Assembly: GCA_964344145.1 (NCBI GenBank)
Contig: CAYFME010000003.1
Span: 1 to 64,000 of the forward strand
Reading direction: 5' to 3'
From: JABJOE01 sp964344145
GTDB taxonomy: Bacteria > Patescibacteriota > Patescibacteriia > UBA9934
DNA: 64,000 nt
The position numbers were made by a program, and so were the translations under genes. The notes below the pieces were generated by a model that did no database searches, was not told the DNA's origin, and worked only from the letters and a program-made list of their open reading frames with translations. Positions 42,774 through 51,053 of this stretch are shown piece after piece. Numbering within the stretch: the stretch's first letter is position 1; the number at the start of each line of letters is the position of its first letter.

Positions 42774-44477
42774 CTAGCGAGCGGACGCGGCGCGCTTCTC
42801 GCTCGGAGCTTCGCACAGCGGATCGAGCCGCACTTCGGCGCGCTCCAGGATGGCCTCGAGCCAGCCCGGCAGACTGACGACCCAGTGCGTGAACGGACGC
42901 TTGTTCCAGTAGGTCAGCGACTCGATGACGCACAGGTGACGGCGCAGCGCCGCAGTGCGAGCGGCCTCGAGCATGTTCAGGATGGTCTGCTCGATGGCCT
43001 TCATGTCGCCCGGCTGGTAGCAGGCGTCGATCGCCTTGGTGGCGCGAGCGGCCTCAGCCTTGCGACGCTCCTTCTCCTCAGCAGAGATCCCCCTGGCGAA
43101 GACGTCCTTGAACGCCGCCTTCTTCAGCCGACCGTACTCGGCCTTCTGAGACAGGTAGTAGCCTACCAGACCTCGAGCCGTCTCCGAAAGCAGGTCTCGG
43201 CTCTCCAGCATCGCGATCTGCTTGAGCAGCTTGGCCGAAGGCGCGCTGAGCGCCTCGACTTCTCGCTGTGCCTCCTCCACGACGCCCCGCCAGCGGTGCG
43301 CGAACTCGTGACCGCTGATCGTCTCCTGACCGAAGGCCTCGGCGAGGTACTCGGGCAGCGTGAAGCGAGCGGTGACGTGCTCCAGCGCGTCGAGCGCATG
43401 GAAGTACACACGGTAGATCGGGTGCATCACGACGTCGTGCGGCAGGAGGTGCGCGACGGCGTCGGAGAACTGAATGGCCTGAGGCGCGTAGACCGACCCG
43501 CCGTGAGGCAGGACCATCGGACCACGCGTGCGCAGGTCGCCCAGCAGCGGGATCGCCTTGCCCAGGACCGCGAGAACTTCGCCGCCTTGGGACACGCGCG
43601 CGAGAACGCGATCGTAGTCGTCGCCCATCTCGTAGGAGAGCTCGCGTCGGACCACACGATCGTCGGAGAGTCGAACCACCGCGTAGAACGGCAGCTCGTT
43701 GTCCTCCAGCAGGTCCATCTTCTCGCCACCGGTGGCGTGCGCCGCCTCGTTGTAGAGACGCCGCGCCGTGGGGTAGTCCGTCAGGAAGACGTGCATCATC
43801 GGCGTGGGCTTCCCGGGCGCGAAGTCGTCCACCGACGTGGAGAGCTCGATGTCCTCGACGCCGTGAGCCTCCAGGAAAACCCCGAGCTTCTCGATGACCG
43901 CTTCGGGCAGCGTGACCGTCCGGCCCGCACTGCTCGTGACGAAGACGTTGAAGTCCATCTGACGGTTGAGCTTCGCGCGAGCCCCCTCGACGACCGATTC
44001 CCCATCCAGCCAGGTAGCCAGGTTGTGGAACAGCGGTCGGCGAAGTGCGCCCAGGTGCTCGGACAGGTCATCAATGGTCACACCGTGACCGACGATCGTC
44101 GGATCCTTGCACGACAGCCCCACCCAGTCACCCTCGGTGAGGTCGGCGACAGCCTGCTTGAGCGTCACACCGCGGTACGCGGCCAGCCGCGCCAGATCCA
44201 CACCGGCGTCCTGGAAGTCCTTGGGCGCGACGTGCATCGCGCCGAGGAACGGCACGACCTCGAGGGTCGCGGTCCAGCGGTTCGTCGTGCCAGCGGGTCG
44301 GTGGTGTTCGTTGCTGACGATCCAGTCGCCCTCGTTCTCGAGCTCCGCATCGGGGCGCGAGAAGAGGTCGGCGGAGTGGATCAGGTGGCGAACGGTGTAT
44401 CCGGCCTGCGCGAGCACAAGCAGCTTGAGCGGTCCGTCCCAGAAGGGATTCTGATCTCCACTGATCAAGGTGTTCAC
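42774..44477 (-). CDS. Unknown protein of a GC-rich island, 567 aa
   Basis: Not recognised. Start is GTG, overlapping the dapF stop by one base (TAGTG), with GGGAGGAG upstream, so it is translationally coupled to dapF. The N-terminal part contains MHVAPKDFQDAGVD and GDWVGLSCKDPTIVGHGVTI; the middle contains DYDRVLARVSQGGEVLAVLG. The C-terminal 200 residues are helical and basic (SAEEKERRKAEAARATKAID). No signal peptide or membrane helix. Pairing with a DapF-type epimerase suggests an amino-acid or cell-wall-precursor role, but this is context only. Confidence 0.7.
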   Translation of the reverse strand: MNTLISGDQNPFWDGPLKLLVLAQAGYTVRHLIHSADLFSRPDAELENEGDWIVSNEHHRPAGTTNRWTATLEVVPFLGAMHVAPKDFQDAGVDLARLAAYRGVTLKQAVADLTEGDWVGLSCKDPTIVGHGVTIDDLSEHLGALRRPLFHNLATWLDGESVVEGARAKLNRQMDFNVFVTSSAGRTVTLPEAVIEKLGVFLEAHGVEDIELSTSVDDFAPGKPTPMMHVFLTDYPTARRLYNEAAHATGGEKMDLLEDNELPFYAVVRLSDDRVVRRELSYEMGDDYDRVLARVSQGGEVLAVLGKAIPLLGDLRTRGPMVLPHGGSVYAPQAIQFSDAVAHLLPHDVVMHPIYRVYFHALDALEHVTARFTLPEYLAEAFGQETISGHEFAHRWRGVVEEAQREVEALSAPSAKLLKQIAMLESRDLLSETARGLVGYYLSQKAEYGRLKKAAFKDVFARGISAEEKERRKAEAARATKAIDACYQPGDMKAIEQTILNMLEAARTAALRRHLCVIESLTYWNKRPFTHWVVSLPGWLEAILERAEVRLDPLCEAPSEKRAASAR

Positions 44478-45220
44478 TACGACTTCTCCTCCCGGCTGTT
44501 GAAGGTCGCCGGCCCCTGAAGGAAGGTGAGATCTCCGTCCATGGCGACGACCAGTTCGTGGTCGTGCATCTGGACAGTGAAGGTGGCTTGTGAAAGGTCT
44601 TGCGCTCGACGAACAGCCTGGGCCGCCGAACAGGCACCTGTCCCGCAGGACTGCGTGACGTCGTTGACGCCGCGCTCGTAGGTCAGCGCCCGCAGTGTGC
44701 CAGGCGCGACGACCGAGACAACGGTGCAGTTTGCCTCGGGAGTGGTCAGGGAGCCCCAGTCTTCCACCGGAGCCGTTGTTGCATCATCGACGATGACGAC
44801 GTGGTGCGGCTCACCCGCTGCGCTGAAGGCGAGGAACGTCTGGGCCAAGCTGCCAGACTCCAGAGCGACTTCGCCCAAGAAGGTCACGTCACCCATGCGG
44901 ACTCGGTACACACCGTCATCGATGCGGTCGACACGGAGGATCTGATCCCCAGCGCGGATCGTTCGTGGCAGGCCCAGTTCATCCAGAATGGCGGCGACGG
45001 CTCGAGATCCGTTCCCGCACATGGCGGACTCAGATCCATCACCCTCCAGCACCCTCATCTCAACCGACGCGTCCTGCGCGGGTGTAAGCAGCAACATCGA
45101 GTCGAAGCCCCACGCGCCGCGCTCACGCAGCTGCGCCGCGTACGCGCGTCCGTGGCTCACGTCATCGACGAGCACCACACGGAAGGTATTGCCACAGCCT
45201 TCAGCATCCCAGATGTTCAT
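44477..45220 (-). CDS. dapF: Diaminopimelate epimerase-family protein
   Basis: 247 residues from MNIWDAEGCGNTFRVVLVDD, with GAGGGGA upstream. Both catalytic cysteines are present in family context: ESAMCGNGSRAVAAIL near residue 70 and VTQSCGTGACSAAQAV near residue 205. DapF interconverts LL- and meso-diaminopimelate through a two-base mechanism, supplying peptidoglycan and lysine synthesis. At 247 residues it is somewhat shorter than E. coli DapF (274), so another substrate is possible. It is GC-rich and follows a VanX-like gene of ordinary composition by about 70 bp, probably in one transcript. Confidence 0.82.
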   Translation of the reverse strand: MNIWDAEGCGNTFRVVLVDDVSHGRAYAAQLRERGAWGFDSMLLLTPAQDASVEMRVLEGDGSESAMCGNGSRAVAAILDELGLPRTIRAGDQILRVDRIDDGVYRVRMGDVTFLGEVALESGSLAQTFLAFSAAGEPHHVVIVDDATTAPVEDWGSLTTPEANCTVVSVVAPGTLRALTYERGVNDVTQSCGTGACSAAQAVRRAQDLSQATFTVQMHDHELVVAMDGDLTFLQGPATFNSREEKS

Positions 45221-45293
45221 CGCGCTCCCCTCACGATTGGAAGGATCATCCTCCCGCCCCAAAACGCTCACTCCGTTCTGAGACGGCGGACGA

Positions 45294-46004
45294 TCAGACG
45301 GATTCACGACTTCCATAGATCGCTGCTGATTGACTTGTAAAGATCGCCCAATACTGATCACCAAACGAGTAATGCCACCACTCCGAGGTAAGATTGACAA
45401 AGCCCTGGCCCGTCATCACCTCCCAAAGCAATTGACGATTTGCCTTTGCCTCCATCGAGACATCGTCCGTCCAGGTGTTCGATCGATCGTCAACGCAATC
45501 AAGTCCTGTGCCCATATCAATCTCTTCACCACTTGCAGCATCCACGATCGTGAGATCGACAGCGCCACCCGTGGAATGCGGTGGACACAAGTCCGGATCA
45601 GCAATGAACTGCGTCACACGCTCCCAGAGCGCTTTCCCCTCCAAACCTTCTTTCTCGCGCATCTCTTCCGTAATCTCATCAAAGTACTTACGCTGCAGAG
45701 CAAGCGGACGAAAGGCGTCGGAAATCTTCAGACGATAGTTCACCTGACGCTGCTCGAGCTCTTGTGCCGCTTTCATCAGTCGATCGGCCGCTCCTGCACG
45801 CATGTGAAGCTCGGGATTATCAGGATTGACCGCGGCAAAGACCATCTCAACCCCACACTTTGCCGCAACATCTTGAAGGGAAACGATCGGTTCACCGTTG
45901 TCGTCAATAGCAAAAGCCGTCGTCATCGACTCGGGCAAATACCACTGACGCCGATCAGATTCAGGAAGCTGTTGAAAGATTGATATGTCTGTAACTGTTT
46001 TCAT
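45294..46004 (-). CDS. VanX-like D-Ala-D-Ala dipeptidase
   Basis: 236 residues with the M15D zinc motifs: PPHSTGGAVDLTI (S-x-H-x-x-G-x-A-x-D) near residue 140 and the EWWHYSFGDQYWA motif (catalytic Glu and third-ligand His) near residue 207; RLKISDAFRP carries the conserved Arg. It hydrolyses D-Ala-D-Ala dipeptide. No signal peptide is seen, so it is likely cytoplasmic, recycling cell-wall dipeptide. It is the first gene of an operon with dapF and the 567-aa gene, and is preceded by a candidate attenuator. Confidence 0.9.
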   Translation of the reverse strand: MKTVTDISIFQQLPESDRRQWYLPESMTTAFAIDDNGEPIVSLQDVAAKCGVEMVFAAVNPDNPELHMRAGAADRLMKAAQELEQRQVNYRLKISDAFRPLALQRKYFDEITEEMREKEGLEGKALWERVTQFIADPDLCPPHSTGGAVDLTIVDAASGEEIDMGTGLDCVDDRSNTWTDDVSMEAKANRQLLWEVMTGQGFVNLTSEWWHYSFGDQYWAIFTSQSAAIYGSRESV

Positions 46005-46019
46005 AGTGTTAACAAAATT

Positions 46020-46077
46020 CCCGCCTATGGGCGGGTTTCTACTTGCCTACATTGTGTATGCAATATATTAAACCCGC
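46020..46077 (-). promoter_or_regulatory. Candidate attenuator upstream of vanX-like operon
   Basis: On the transcript, GCGGGTTT (46077-46070) can pair with AAACCCGC (46038-46031). The latter overlaps CCCGCC-CATA-GGCGGG (46035-46020), which is followed by AATTTTGTT. The two helices are mutually exclusive, as in terminator/antiterminator pairs. The stop codon of a short upstream frame lies inside the first arm. Confidence 0.5.
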
Positions 46078-46172
46078 ATGGATGAGAGAAGAAGAATAAA
46101 GAAGACTACGGAGACGAGGCTTCGCTTCGTAATCATGCAGGTATACCAGTTGTTGGTCAGCAATGAATGCAT
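46068..46172 (-). CDS. Candidate leader peptide, 34 aa
   Basis: ATG at 46172 lies about 10 nt after the -10 box. The peptide starts MHSLLTNNWYTCMITKRS and ends in a hydrophobic run VSVVFFILLLSSMRV; an internal ATG at 46139 would give 22 residues. Its TAA falls in the antiterminator arm at 46070. It could be a true leader peptide that couples translation to termination before the VanX-like gene, or a tiny membrane peptide. No Shine-Dalgarno sequence at the first ATG. Confidence 0.45.
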   Translation of the reverse strand: MHSLLTNNWYTCMITKRSLVSVVFFILLLSSMRV

Positions 46173-46182
46173 AACAGTCTGG

Positions 46183-46211
46183 ATAATAAAGAGGGGTCTT
46201 TTTTCTGTCAA
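46183..46211 (-). promoter_or_regulatory. Promoter of the vanX-like/dapF operon
   Basis: Minus strand: TTGACA (46211-46206), 17-bp spacer, TATTAT (46188-46183). The leader to the VanX-like start is about 170 nt. Confidence 0.85.
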
Positions 46212-46239
46212 GCTTTTGTGAACAATTCCGCGAACGTTC

Positions 46240-46875
46240 CTAGTCTTCCCCGTGGATAAGTTGATGTCGTCGACGAACGCGCTCGACTTGAATGAGGATG
46301 TAGGCCACGCCAACGATCAGGCCGAGGACAAATCCGGAAAAGGCATTCACGAGAATGTTCGGACGCACCGGCCAGCGGGAATTCAACGCTTCATCAACAA
46401 GCTGAACTGTGATGTTTGAGCCAGATGTGTACGTCCATCCTTCGTTGATCAGTACCGATGCCACGGCGGAGGCAATTGCCTCAGCTTCCAGAGGGTCTGT
46501 GTGATACGCCTTAATGGTCATCAGCCCAGAACCACGCGATACCGATGCCACAACCGCACGCTCCCAGTCTTTGCGCTTCTTTGTTTCATCTTCGTCAAAG
46601 TAGTCTTCGTCGATACTATAGCTATCCGTGACCTTTTCAAAGAAGCTGCTCGTGTGAATGACGTCCACAAGATCTTCAGCAATACGCTCCACAGACAAAC
46701 TCGCCGTGTAGGCATCAACGGTGCCGAGCTCTTGCGTGATCAAGATACGCACCGTGGAACTGTATTCAAGCGGCCGTACGAATGACAAAACCACACCCAA
46801 AAGCAGACCGATCGCGGAAAGCAAAAAGATCATCGGCCATCCTGACAAAATAGGTGTGAAGCGATTGTATTGCAT
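46240..46875 (-). CDS. Wzz-type chain-length determinant-like protein
   Basis: 211 residues with two transmembrane helices in the Wzz pattern: WPMIFLLSAIGLLLGVVLSF near the N-terminus and VNAFSGFVLGLIVGVAYILI near the C-terminus, and between them an extracytoplasmic domain beginning PLEYSSTVRILIT. The proline-containing segment LNSRWPVRPNIL precedes helix 2 as in this family. It probably regulates export or length of the surface polysaccharide made by the glycosyltransferases in the window. Start context GGAGGTATG. Confidence 0.82.
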   Translation of the reverse strand: MQYNRFTPILSGWPMIFLLSAIGLLLGVVLSFVRPLEYSSTVRILITQELGTVDAYTASLSVERIAEDLVDVIHTSSFFEKVTDSYSIDEDYFDEDETKKRKDWERAVVASVSRGSGLMTIKAYHTDPLEAEAIASAVASVLINEGWTYTSGSNITVQLVDEALNSRWPVRPNILVNAFSGFVLGLIVGVAYILIQVERVRRRHQLIHGED

Positions 46876-46891
46876 ACCTCCAAGGTTAAAC

Positions 46892-47953
46892 TCAGTATAC
46901 CAAATCTTCTCCCAACAGCTCTACGTCCGATTCCTGCGACTCACCATCACGAACAAACATCACCGTTACCGTATCGCCGGCCTCGTAGTTAAGCAGAATC
47001 TCTGCAAGCGGCGTCTTGGCGTCAATAACCTCGCCGCCAACCCGAACAATGATGTCATCAATGGCGAAGATACTGTCACGGTCATGCACCTGCTGAACGA
47101 GCGCACCGCTTGTACGATCAGATGTATTCACAAACAATGCGTCCAACCACATAACGCTCACGCCCAAACGTGGTGCGACATAGTCTTCACCACGAATCGA
47201 GGCCTGAATCCAAGGCAGTGCGTAATGCATCGGTGACACAATCTCGCTGCCAAGAGAATCACTCAACGCAACCAACTCGCCCGCCGCATTCACAATCAAC
47301 ACATGTGGCCAACTCTGCTGCAGCTCCCAAAATGCCACTTGTTCATAGTCTGGCGCCCAAAGGGAATCGGGCGGCGTTGTATCAGACGTTGGCACTTGAT
47401 GACCGTTTACAAGCGTCGTTACGTAAAAATCATCAACAGCACCGAAGGCAAACACGCGCTCTCCCGTCTCAAGGCTATCGGATGACCCAAAAGCAAACGG
47501 GGACAAATCAGGCGCATCTACAATATGCACAAGTTGCATACCGTCGCCATCAACCACGTCGTCGATTTGATAATCGACACCATCAATCCAGGCAACATGC
47601 TGACCAGCGATAACACCACTACTTTGCGCAGCCAACATCCAACCGTCGGATGTGATCACCGCACCAAGGGTGTTTACATAATCTTCCCACGTATCACTTG
47701 CAACGTTATCGAATGTGATAAACGCAATATCCCCCGCCTGCTCTTTCACATAACTCAGCGCCTCCTCATACGTCCCTGGAACGGGATCCGGACGTTCTTG
47801 CGAGATACGAATCAGCTCATCGGTCTCTTGCAGCTGCTGTGCGTAACGCTCAAGCGAATCGTTTACCATCACCGTTGTGACAACCGCAACACAAGCACTG
47901 ACGATAATCATCAGTATGATCCAGGGTAGAATCGTTTTCAGCTCTTGCTTCAT
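46892..47953 (-). CDS. Degenerate HtrA-like protein with PDZ domain
   Basis: 353 residues from MKQELKTILPWIILMIIVSA, with one transmembrane anchor. The chymotrypsin-like fold is visible (TLGAVITSDGWMLAAQSSGV corresponds to the usual GSGVIIS-DGYILTNNHV), but the catalytic His is absent, and no GNSGGP serine motif is found; the equivalent region reads LIVNAAGELVALSDSLG. A PDZ domain follows (PRLGVSVMWLDALF, IFAIDDIIVRVGGEVIDA). It is probably an inactive, membrane-tethered binding protein rather than a protease. Confidence 0.75.
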   Translation of the reverse strand: MKQELKTILPWIILMIIVSACVAVVTTVMVNDSLERYAQQLQETDELIRISQERPDPVPGTYEEALSYVKEQAGDIAFITFDNVASDTWEDYVNTLGAVITSDGWMLAAQSSGVIAGQHVAWIDGVDYQIDDVVDGDGMQLVHIVDAPDLSPFAFGSSDSLETGERVFAFGAVDDFYVTTLVNGHQVPTSDTTPPDSLWAPDYEQVAFWELQQSWPHVLIVNAAGELVALSDSLGSEIVSPMHYALPWIQASIRGEDYVAPRLGVSVMWLDALFVNTSDRTSGALVQQVHDRDSIFAIDDIIVRVGGEVIDAKTPLAEILLNYEAGDTVTVMFVRDGESQESDVELLGEDLVY

Positions 47954-47954
47954 A

Positions 47955-48716
47955 CTAAATCCATTTTGCTGTCCCAAAGACTAAAAGAAAGAGGACGCAC
48001 CCAATCACAACATACCGCTGCAGCACGGTCTTTGACAACCGCTCAAGCGCATGCGCGCGCGAGAGGCCGATAAACAAGTAGAGCGCTACAGCGAGGCCAG
48101 CGGCGTTGGCAAGAAAACTCGTTGGCAGCATGCCAAGGGCCAGGAACAACTCCGTCACCACAATCGCACCAACCACCGACAACCGCGTACTCATTCCCTG
48201 TTCAATCTTGCTGGCCCAAAACACACACAGCAGTAAGAACAACGTCAGCCAAAAGACACCGAGTGCCAATACCCATCCGGGAAGTTGCAAAAAGAGTTGC
48301 ATGCCATACGTGCCACTGTAAAAGAAGAAACCCGTTGCGATCGCCAGCACAAATGACAGATACTCAAGTGAGTACGCCTGATACGTACTCGGCAGATGGT
48401 AAAACGAAAACAGATTCTCCGCATAGAGCCAAATGCCCACGAGTACCAAGAGCCCTAACATCCATTTCACCAAATCGCCTTCCAAAAACAGAAAAAGAAA
48501 AACCGCTGCAGCCACGAAGGCACTCGGCAGTCCCAAGAACATCCAAAACGCACCACGCTTAACATCCCACTTCAACAGTCGCGCAAACAAAATGGGAATC
48601 AACAATAGCAATACAATGCCCAACGCGGCATGTTCCTGCGCATAGATCAAAACCCCAAACCCACCGACAACAAGGCCGGCTAACAAGAAGGATGTAATGC
48701 GCTGAAGTAAAATCAT
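47955..48716 (-). CDS. Polytopic membrane protein, unknown
   Basis: 253 residues with about seven or eight hydrophobic helices, e.g. FLLAGLVVGGFGVLIYAQEH, LPSAFVAAAVFLFLFLEG, LALGMLPTSFLANAAGLAVA. No catalytic motif or family recognised. It overlaps the upstream extension of the HtrA-like gene and precedes it in the same operon, so the two may work together in the membrane. Confidence 0.7.
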   Translation of the reverse strand: MILLQRITSFLLAGLVVGGFGVLIYAQEHAALGIVLLLLIPILFARLLKWDVKRGAFWMFLGLPSAFVAAAVFLFLFLEGDLVKWMLGLLVLVGIWLYAENLFSFYHLPSTYQAYSLEYLSFVLAIATGFFFYSGTYGMQLFLQLPGWVLALGVFWLTLFLLLCVFWASKIEQGMSTRLSVVGAIVVTELFLALGMLPTSFLANAAGLAVALYLFIGLSRAHALERLSKTVLQRYVVIGCVLFLLVFGTAKWI

Positions 48717-48722
48717 GCTCGA

Positions 48723-49082
48723 TTATGGGAGCCAATCGTGGACAGAACGCACTGTTTCCAGCAATTCCGCCCCGCTTTCATCTCCGGCAACGAGCTTACC
48801 AAATGCAATGACAAGATCAAGGTGCACCTCTTTAGCATCCGTTGGCACCCAAACATCTAACAACGCCTCGTACGCCGCCTGTTCATCGGCATCATCGAGG
48901 TACGACTGAACAATGGCAATCACTTCTGCCTGATATTCAACCGAGGTTGGCGCCTCCACGGCCACGTCTGGTTGCGATGGTGTTGCGTCGTTTGACTGCC
49001 AAGCCCACACACCTGCGCCAAGCGCCAACGTTAATCCAACCAAGATAAACGGAAACCATGTTCGATGAGAAACGCGAGACAT
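48723..49082 (-). CDS. Small single-helix envelope protein
   Basis: 119 residues starting MSRVSHRTWFPFILVGLTLALG; one N-terminal transmembrane helix, then an acidic extracytoplasmic helical domain (VEYQAEVIAIVQSYLDDADE, KEVHLDLVIAFGKLVAGDES). No family recognised. It overlaps the end of the PerM-like gene region and lies immediately upstream of the polytopic membrane protein. Confidence 0.65.
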   Translation of the reverse strand: MSRVSHRTWFPFILVGLTLALGAGVWAWQSNDATPSQPDVAVEAPTSVEYQAEVIAIVQSYLDDADEQAAYEALLDVWVPTDAKEVHLDLVIAFGKLVAGDESGAELLETVRSVHDWLP

Positions 49083-49083
49083 A

Positions 49084-50097
49084 TTACTTTTCATACACTT
49101 CTAACCACTCCGACCACAGTACTCCCAGCACCATCGTGACGGGGATCGCAAGCAATGCACCGATCACGCCGGCGACCTTAAACCCGATTAGTAATGCGAC
49201 GATGCTTGAGATCGGATTGAGTCCCGCAACCTTCTGCATGATCTTTGGCGTGAGATAGTCACCCTCAAGCTGCTGAATCAAGAAGTAAGAGATTGTCACA
49301 AACGCGGCTTGCACCGGCGAGACAGAAAAGGCAATGACGATGGCTGGAATCGCGGCAATCGTTGGTCCCAAAAACGGAATGATCTCCAGGAGTCCAGCGA
49401 TGATGGCCAAGACCAACGCAAACGGCACGCCCAACAGCGAGAGAATGGCGTACGTGATCAAAAAGATAATGAGCATCAGCAACAGCTGTCCGCGCAACCA
49501 GAAGCCAATGCGCGTACGCGCCTTGGCAAGGACCTTGCGTAATCGCGCACGATGTTTGTTTGGCGTGATAGACGCAAGGGTCTTCTTGAGTGCATCCTCC
49601 TCGATGACAAAGTAAAACGCGAGAATGAGAATCAAAATGCCCGTCAACAGCCCACCGAAGGCACTAAAGAGGAATGAGACAAAGTCCGGCCATGCGTCAG
49701 CCAGTCCAGACTCACGAGCGGTTTCGATGATCTCGGCAAAGTCCTTATCAAAGAGCCCCTGCTGCAATGCCAACGACAAGTCTTCAAATCCAGACGCCTG
49801 CTCAATGTACGGTGCGTACTCGGCAAACAACTCGGAGGATTCCTCCACCATCGATGGAACAACAAGTAGCGAAGCGCCCGTCACAATCGCCGCGACAACG
49901 ATGTACACAAGGACAACGGCGAGGCCACGCGGGAGCTTGCGCTTTTGCATCCAGTCGGCAAATGGGTCGATTACGGCAGCGAGCAGAAGGGAGACAAGTA
50001 GGAGGAGTACGATGTCGCGCAGGAAAAATAACAACGCCGCGGCCGCTAAAATCAGCAACCCCTTGATAATCGTCCAAGACGAAATATTGATCTTCAC
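49084..50097 (-). CDS. AI-2E/PerM-family transporter
   Basis: 337 residues from GTG at 50097 (VKINISSWTIIKGLL), with AAAGGAGG five to six nucleotides upstream; a longer ATG frame would place the start inside the promoter. The family layout is present: two to three N-terminal helices (LILAAAALLFFLRDIVLLLL), a long amphipathic domain, and the conserved C-terminal signature IIPFLGPTIAAIPAIVIAFS and LTPKIMQKVAGLNPI. Members export small molecules or act as Na/H antiporters. Divergent from smpB. Confidence 0.9.
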   Translation of the reverse strand: MKINISSWTIIKGLLILAAAALLFFLRDIVLLLLVSLLLAAVIDPFADWMQKRKLPRGLAVVLVYIVVAAIVTGASLLVVPSMVEESSELFAEYAPYIEQASGFEDLSLALQQGLFDKDFAEIIETARESGLADAWPDFVSFLFSAFGGLLTGILILILAFYFVIEEDALKKTLASITPNKHRARLRKVLAKARTRIGFWLRGQLLLMLIIFLITYAILSLLGVPFALVLAIIAGLLEIIPFLGPTIAAIPAIVIAFSVSPVQAAFVTISYFLIQQLEGDYLTPKIMQKVAGLNPISSIVALLIGFKVAGVIGALLAIPVTMVLGVLWSEWLEVYEK

Positions 50098-50125
50098 CGG
50101 TCCTCCTTTTATAGGCATGTGTTAA

Positions 50126-50131
50126 TATTAT
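50126..50131 (+). promoter_or_regulatory. smpB -10 (leaderless)
   Basis: TATTAT lies seven bases before the smpB ATG. There is no Shine-Dalgarno sequence. Confidence 0.7.
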
Positions 50132-50138
50132 ACACGAT

Positions 50139-50597
50139 ATGGCAACTCTTGCGACTAATAAACACGCTCGATCCGACTACGACCTCGTGCAGCAGTTCGA
50201 GGGCGGCTTGGTGTTGACGGGTGCGGAGGTGAAAGCGGCGAAGCAAGGGAGCTTGAGTTTGCGCGGGGCGTTCATGCGCGTGCAGGACAATGAGCTATGG
50301 TTGAAGAACATGCACATCGGCCACTATGCCCCCGCAGGCAAGGCGGATGAGTACGATCCTACACGCAACCGCAAGGTGCTCGTACACAAGAAAGAACTCA
50401 AGCTTCTGACAGGGAAAAGTCATGCGCAAGGATTGACAATTGTGCCAATTCGTGTCTATACTAAGGGCGCTTTGGTGAAAGTTGCCTTTGCGCTCGCTCG
50501 CGGAAAACGCAAGCATGAGAAGCGGGAGGACATCAAGAAACGAGACTTGGATCGACAAGCTCGCGAGGAGATGAAAAAGACCAGATTCGCAAACTAG
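50139..50597 (+). CDS. smpB: SsrA-binding protein SmpB
   Basis: 152 residues with family motifs NKHARSDYDLVQQFEGGLVL, TGAEVKAAKQGSLSLRGAF, the NMHIGHYAPAGK segment and the basic tail (KKRDLDRQAREEMKKTRFAN). It binds tmRNA and delivers it to stalled ribosomes. It is directly upstream of ssrA and probably co-transcribed. Confidence 0.97.
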   Translation: MATLATNKHARSDYDLVQQFEGGLVLTGAEVKAAKQGSLSLRGAFMRVQDNELWLKNMHIGHYAPAGKADEYDPTRNRKVLVHKKELKLLTGKSHAQGLTIVPIRVYTKGALVKVAFALARGKRKHEKREDIKKRDLDRQAREEMKKTRFAN

Positions 50598-50645
50598 CAT
50601 GTACCGCTGTCTGCTAACGACAGGAGCGCCCGCTACACGGGCCTG

Positions 50646-50669
50646 CCCCGTCGTTCGCGAACGACGGGG
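50646..50669. repeat. 24-bp perfect palindrome, copy 2
   Basis: Identical to 13129-13152. GGGCCTGC before it (50639-50646) recurs directly after its core (50667-50674), like a target duplication. The right arm abuts the mature tmRNA 5' end. Confidence 0.8.
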
Positions 50670-51053
50670 CCTGCTAGGTATCGATGGCAGAACCGTACTG
50701 TAAACAATCAAGGTGCAGCGGCACAGCGCTGCGTTACCAACTCTTGTGCAACGACAATATCCGCAAACACATTGTCTAAGGTCCGCGACATGTTCCGCAT
50801 GCCTGCGACCGCCTTGGCTGTTGCCTAACATTGGCCGGCCCATCCAGCCCTCGCGTCTGCGAGAGGGATCCTGGGTGTCATCTAGCAGACTGACGTGATT
50901 CGCCGACCGAGTCTCACGGAACTTGCAGGTCAAACCGGCCTATCGTTTTCGTCTCCTTTGATCGATAGGACGTAATAAAGGAAGACTATCCTTGTAAGAC
51001 GTTGTTACAGCACCTCTGACCAGACAGGAGTTCAATTCTCCTCAGGTCCACCA
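50667..51053 (+). ncRNA. ssrA: tmRNA (3' end at a scaffold gap)
   Basis: The tRNA-like domain is clear: 5' GGGCCTG (50667-50673) pairs with CAGGTCC (51043-51049), the T arm is AGGAG-TTCAATT-CTCCT, the discriminator is A and CCA is encoded. A frame beginning with the Ala codon GCA at 50748 runs 26 codons to TAA at 50826-50828 and ends MPATALAVA, a plausible tag. The 55-bp 3' end is repeated after the N run (51154-51208), so the tmRNA is complete and about 387 nt. It rescues stalled ribosomes with SmpB. The internal resume codon is not certain. Confidence 0.85.

Noticed and set aside
42885..44519. 544-codon plus-strand frame opposite the 567-aa gene
   Set aside because: Antisense shadow of a GC-rich gene; the minus frame is coupled to dapF and has a Shine-Dalgarno sequence.
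50139..50597. Long minus-strand frame over smpB and tmRNA (50295-50933)
   Set aside because: It is antisense to two well-supported genes and has no motifs.
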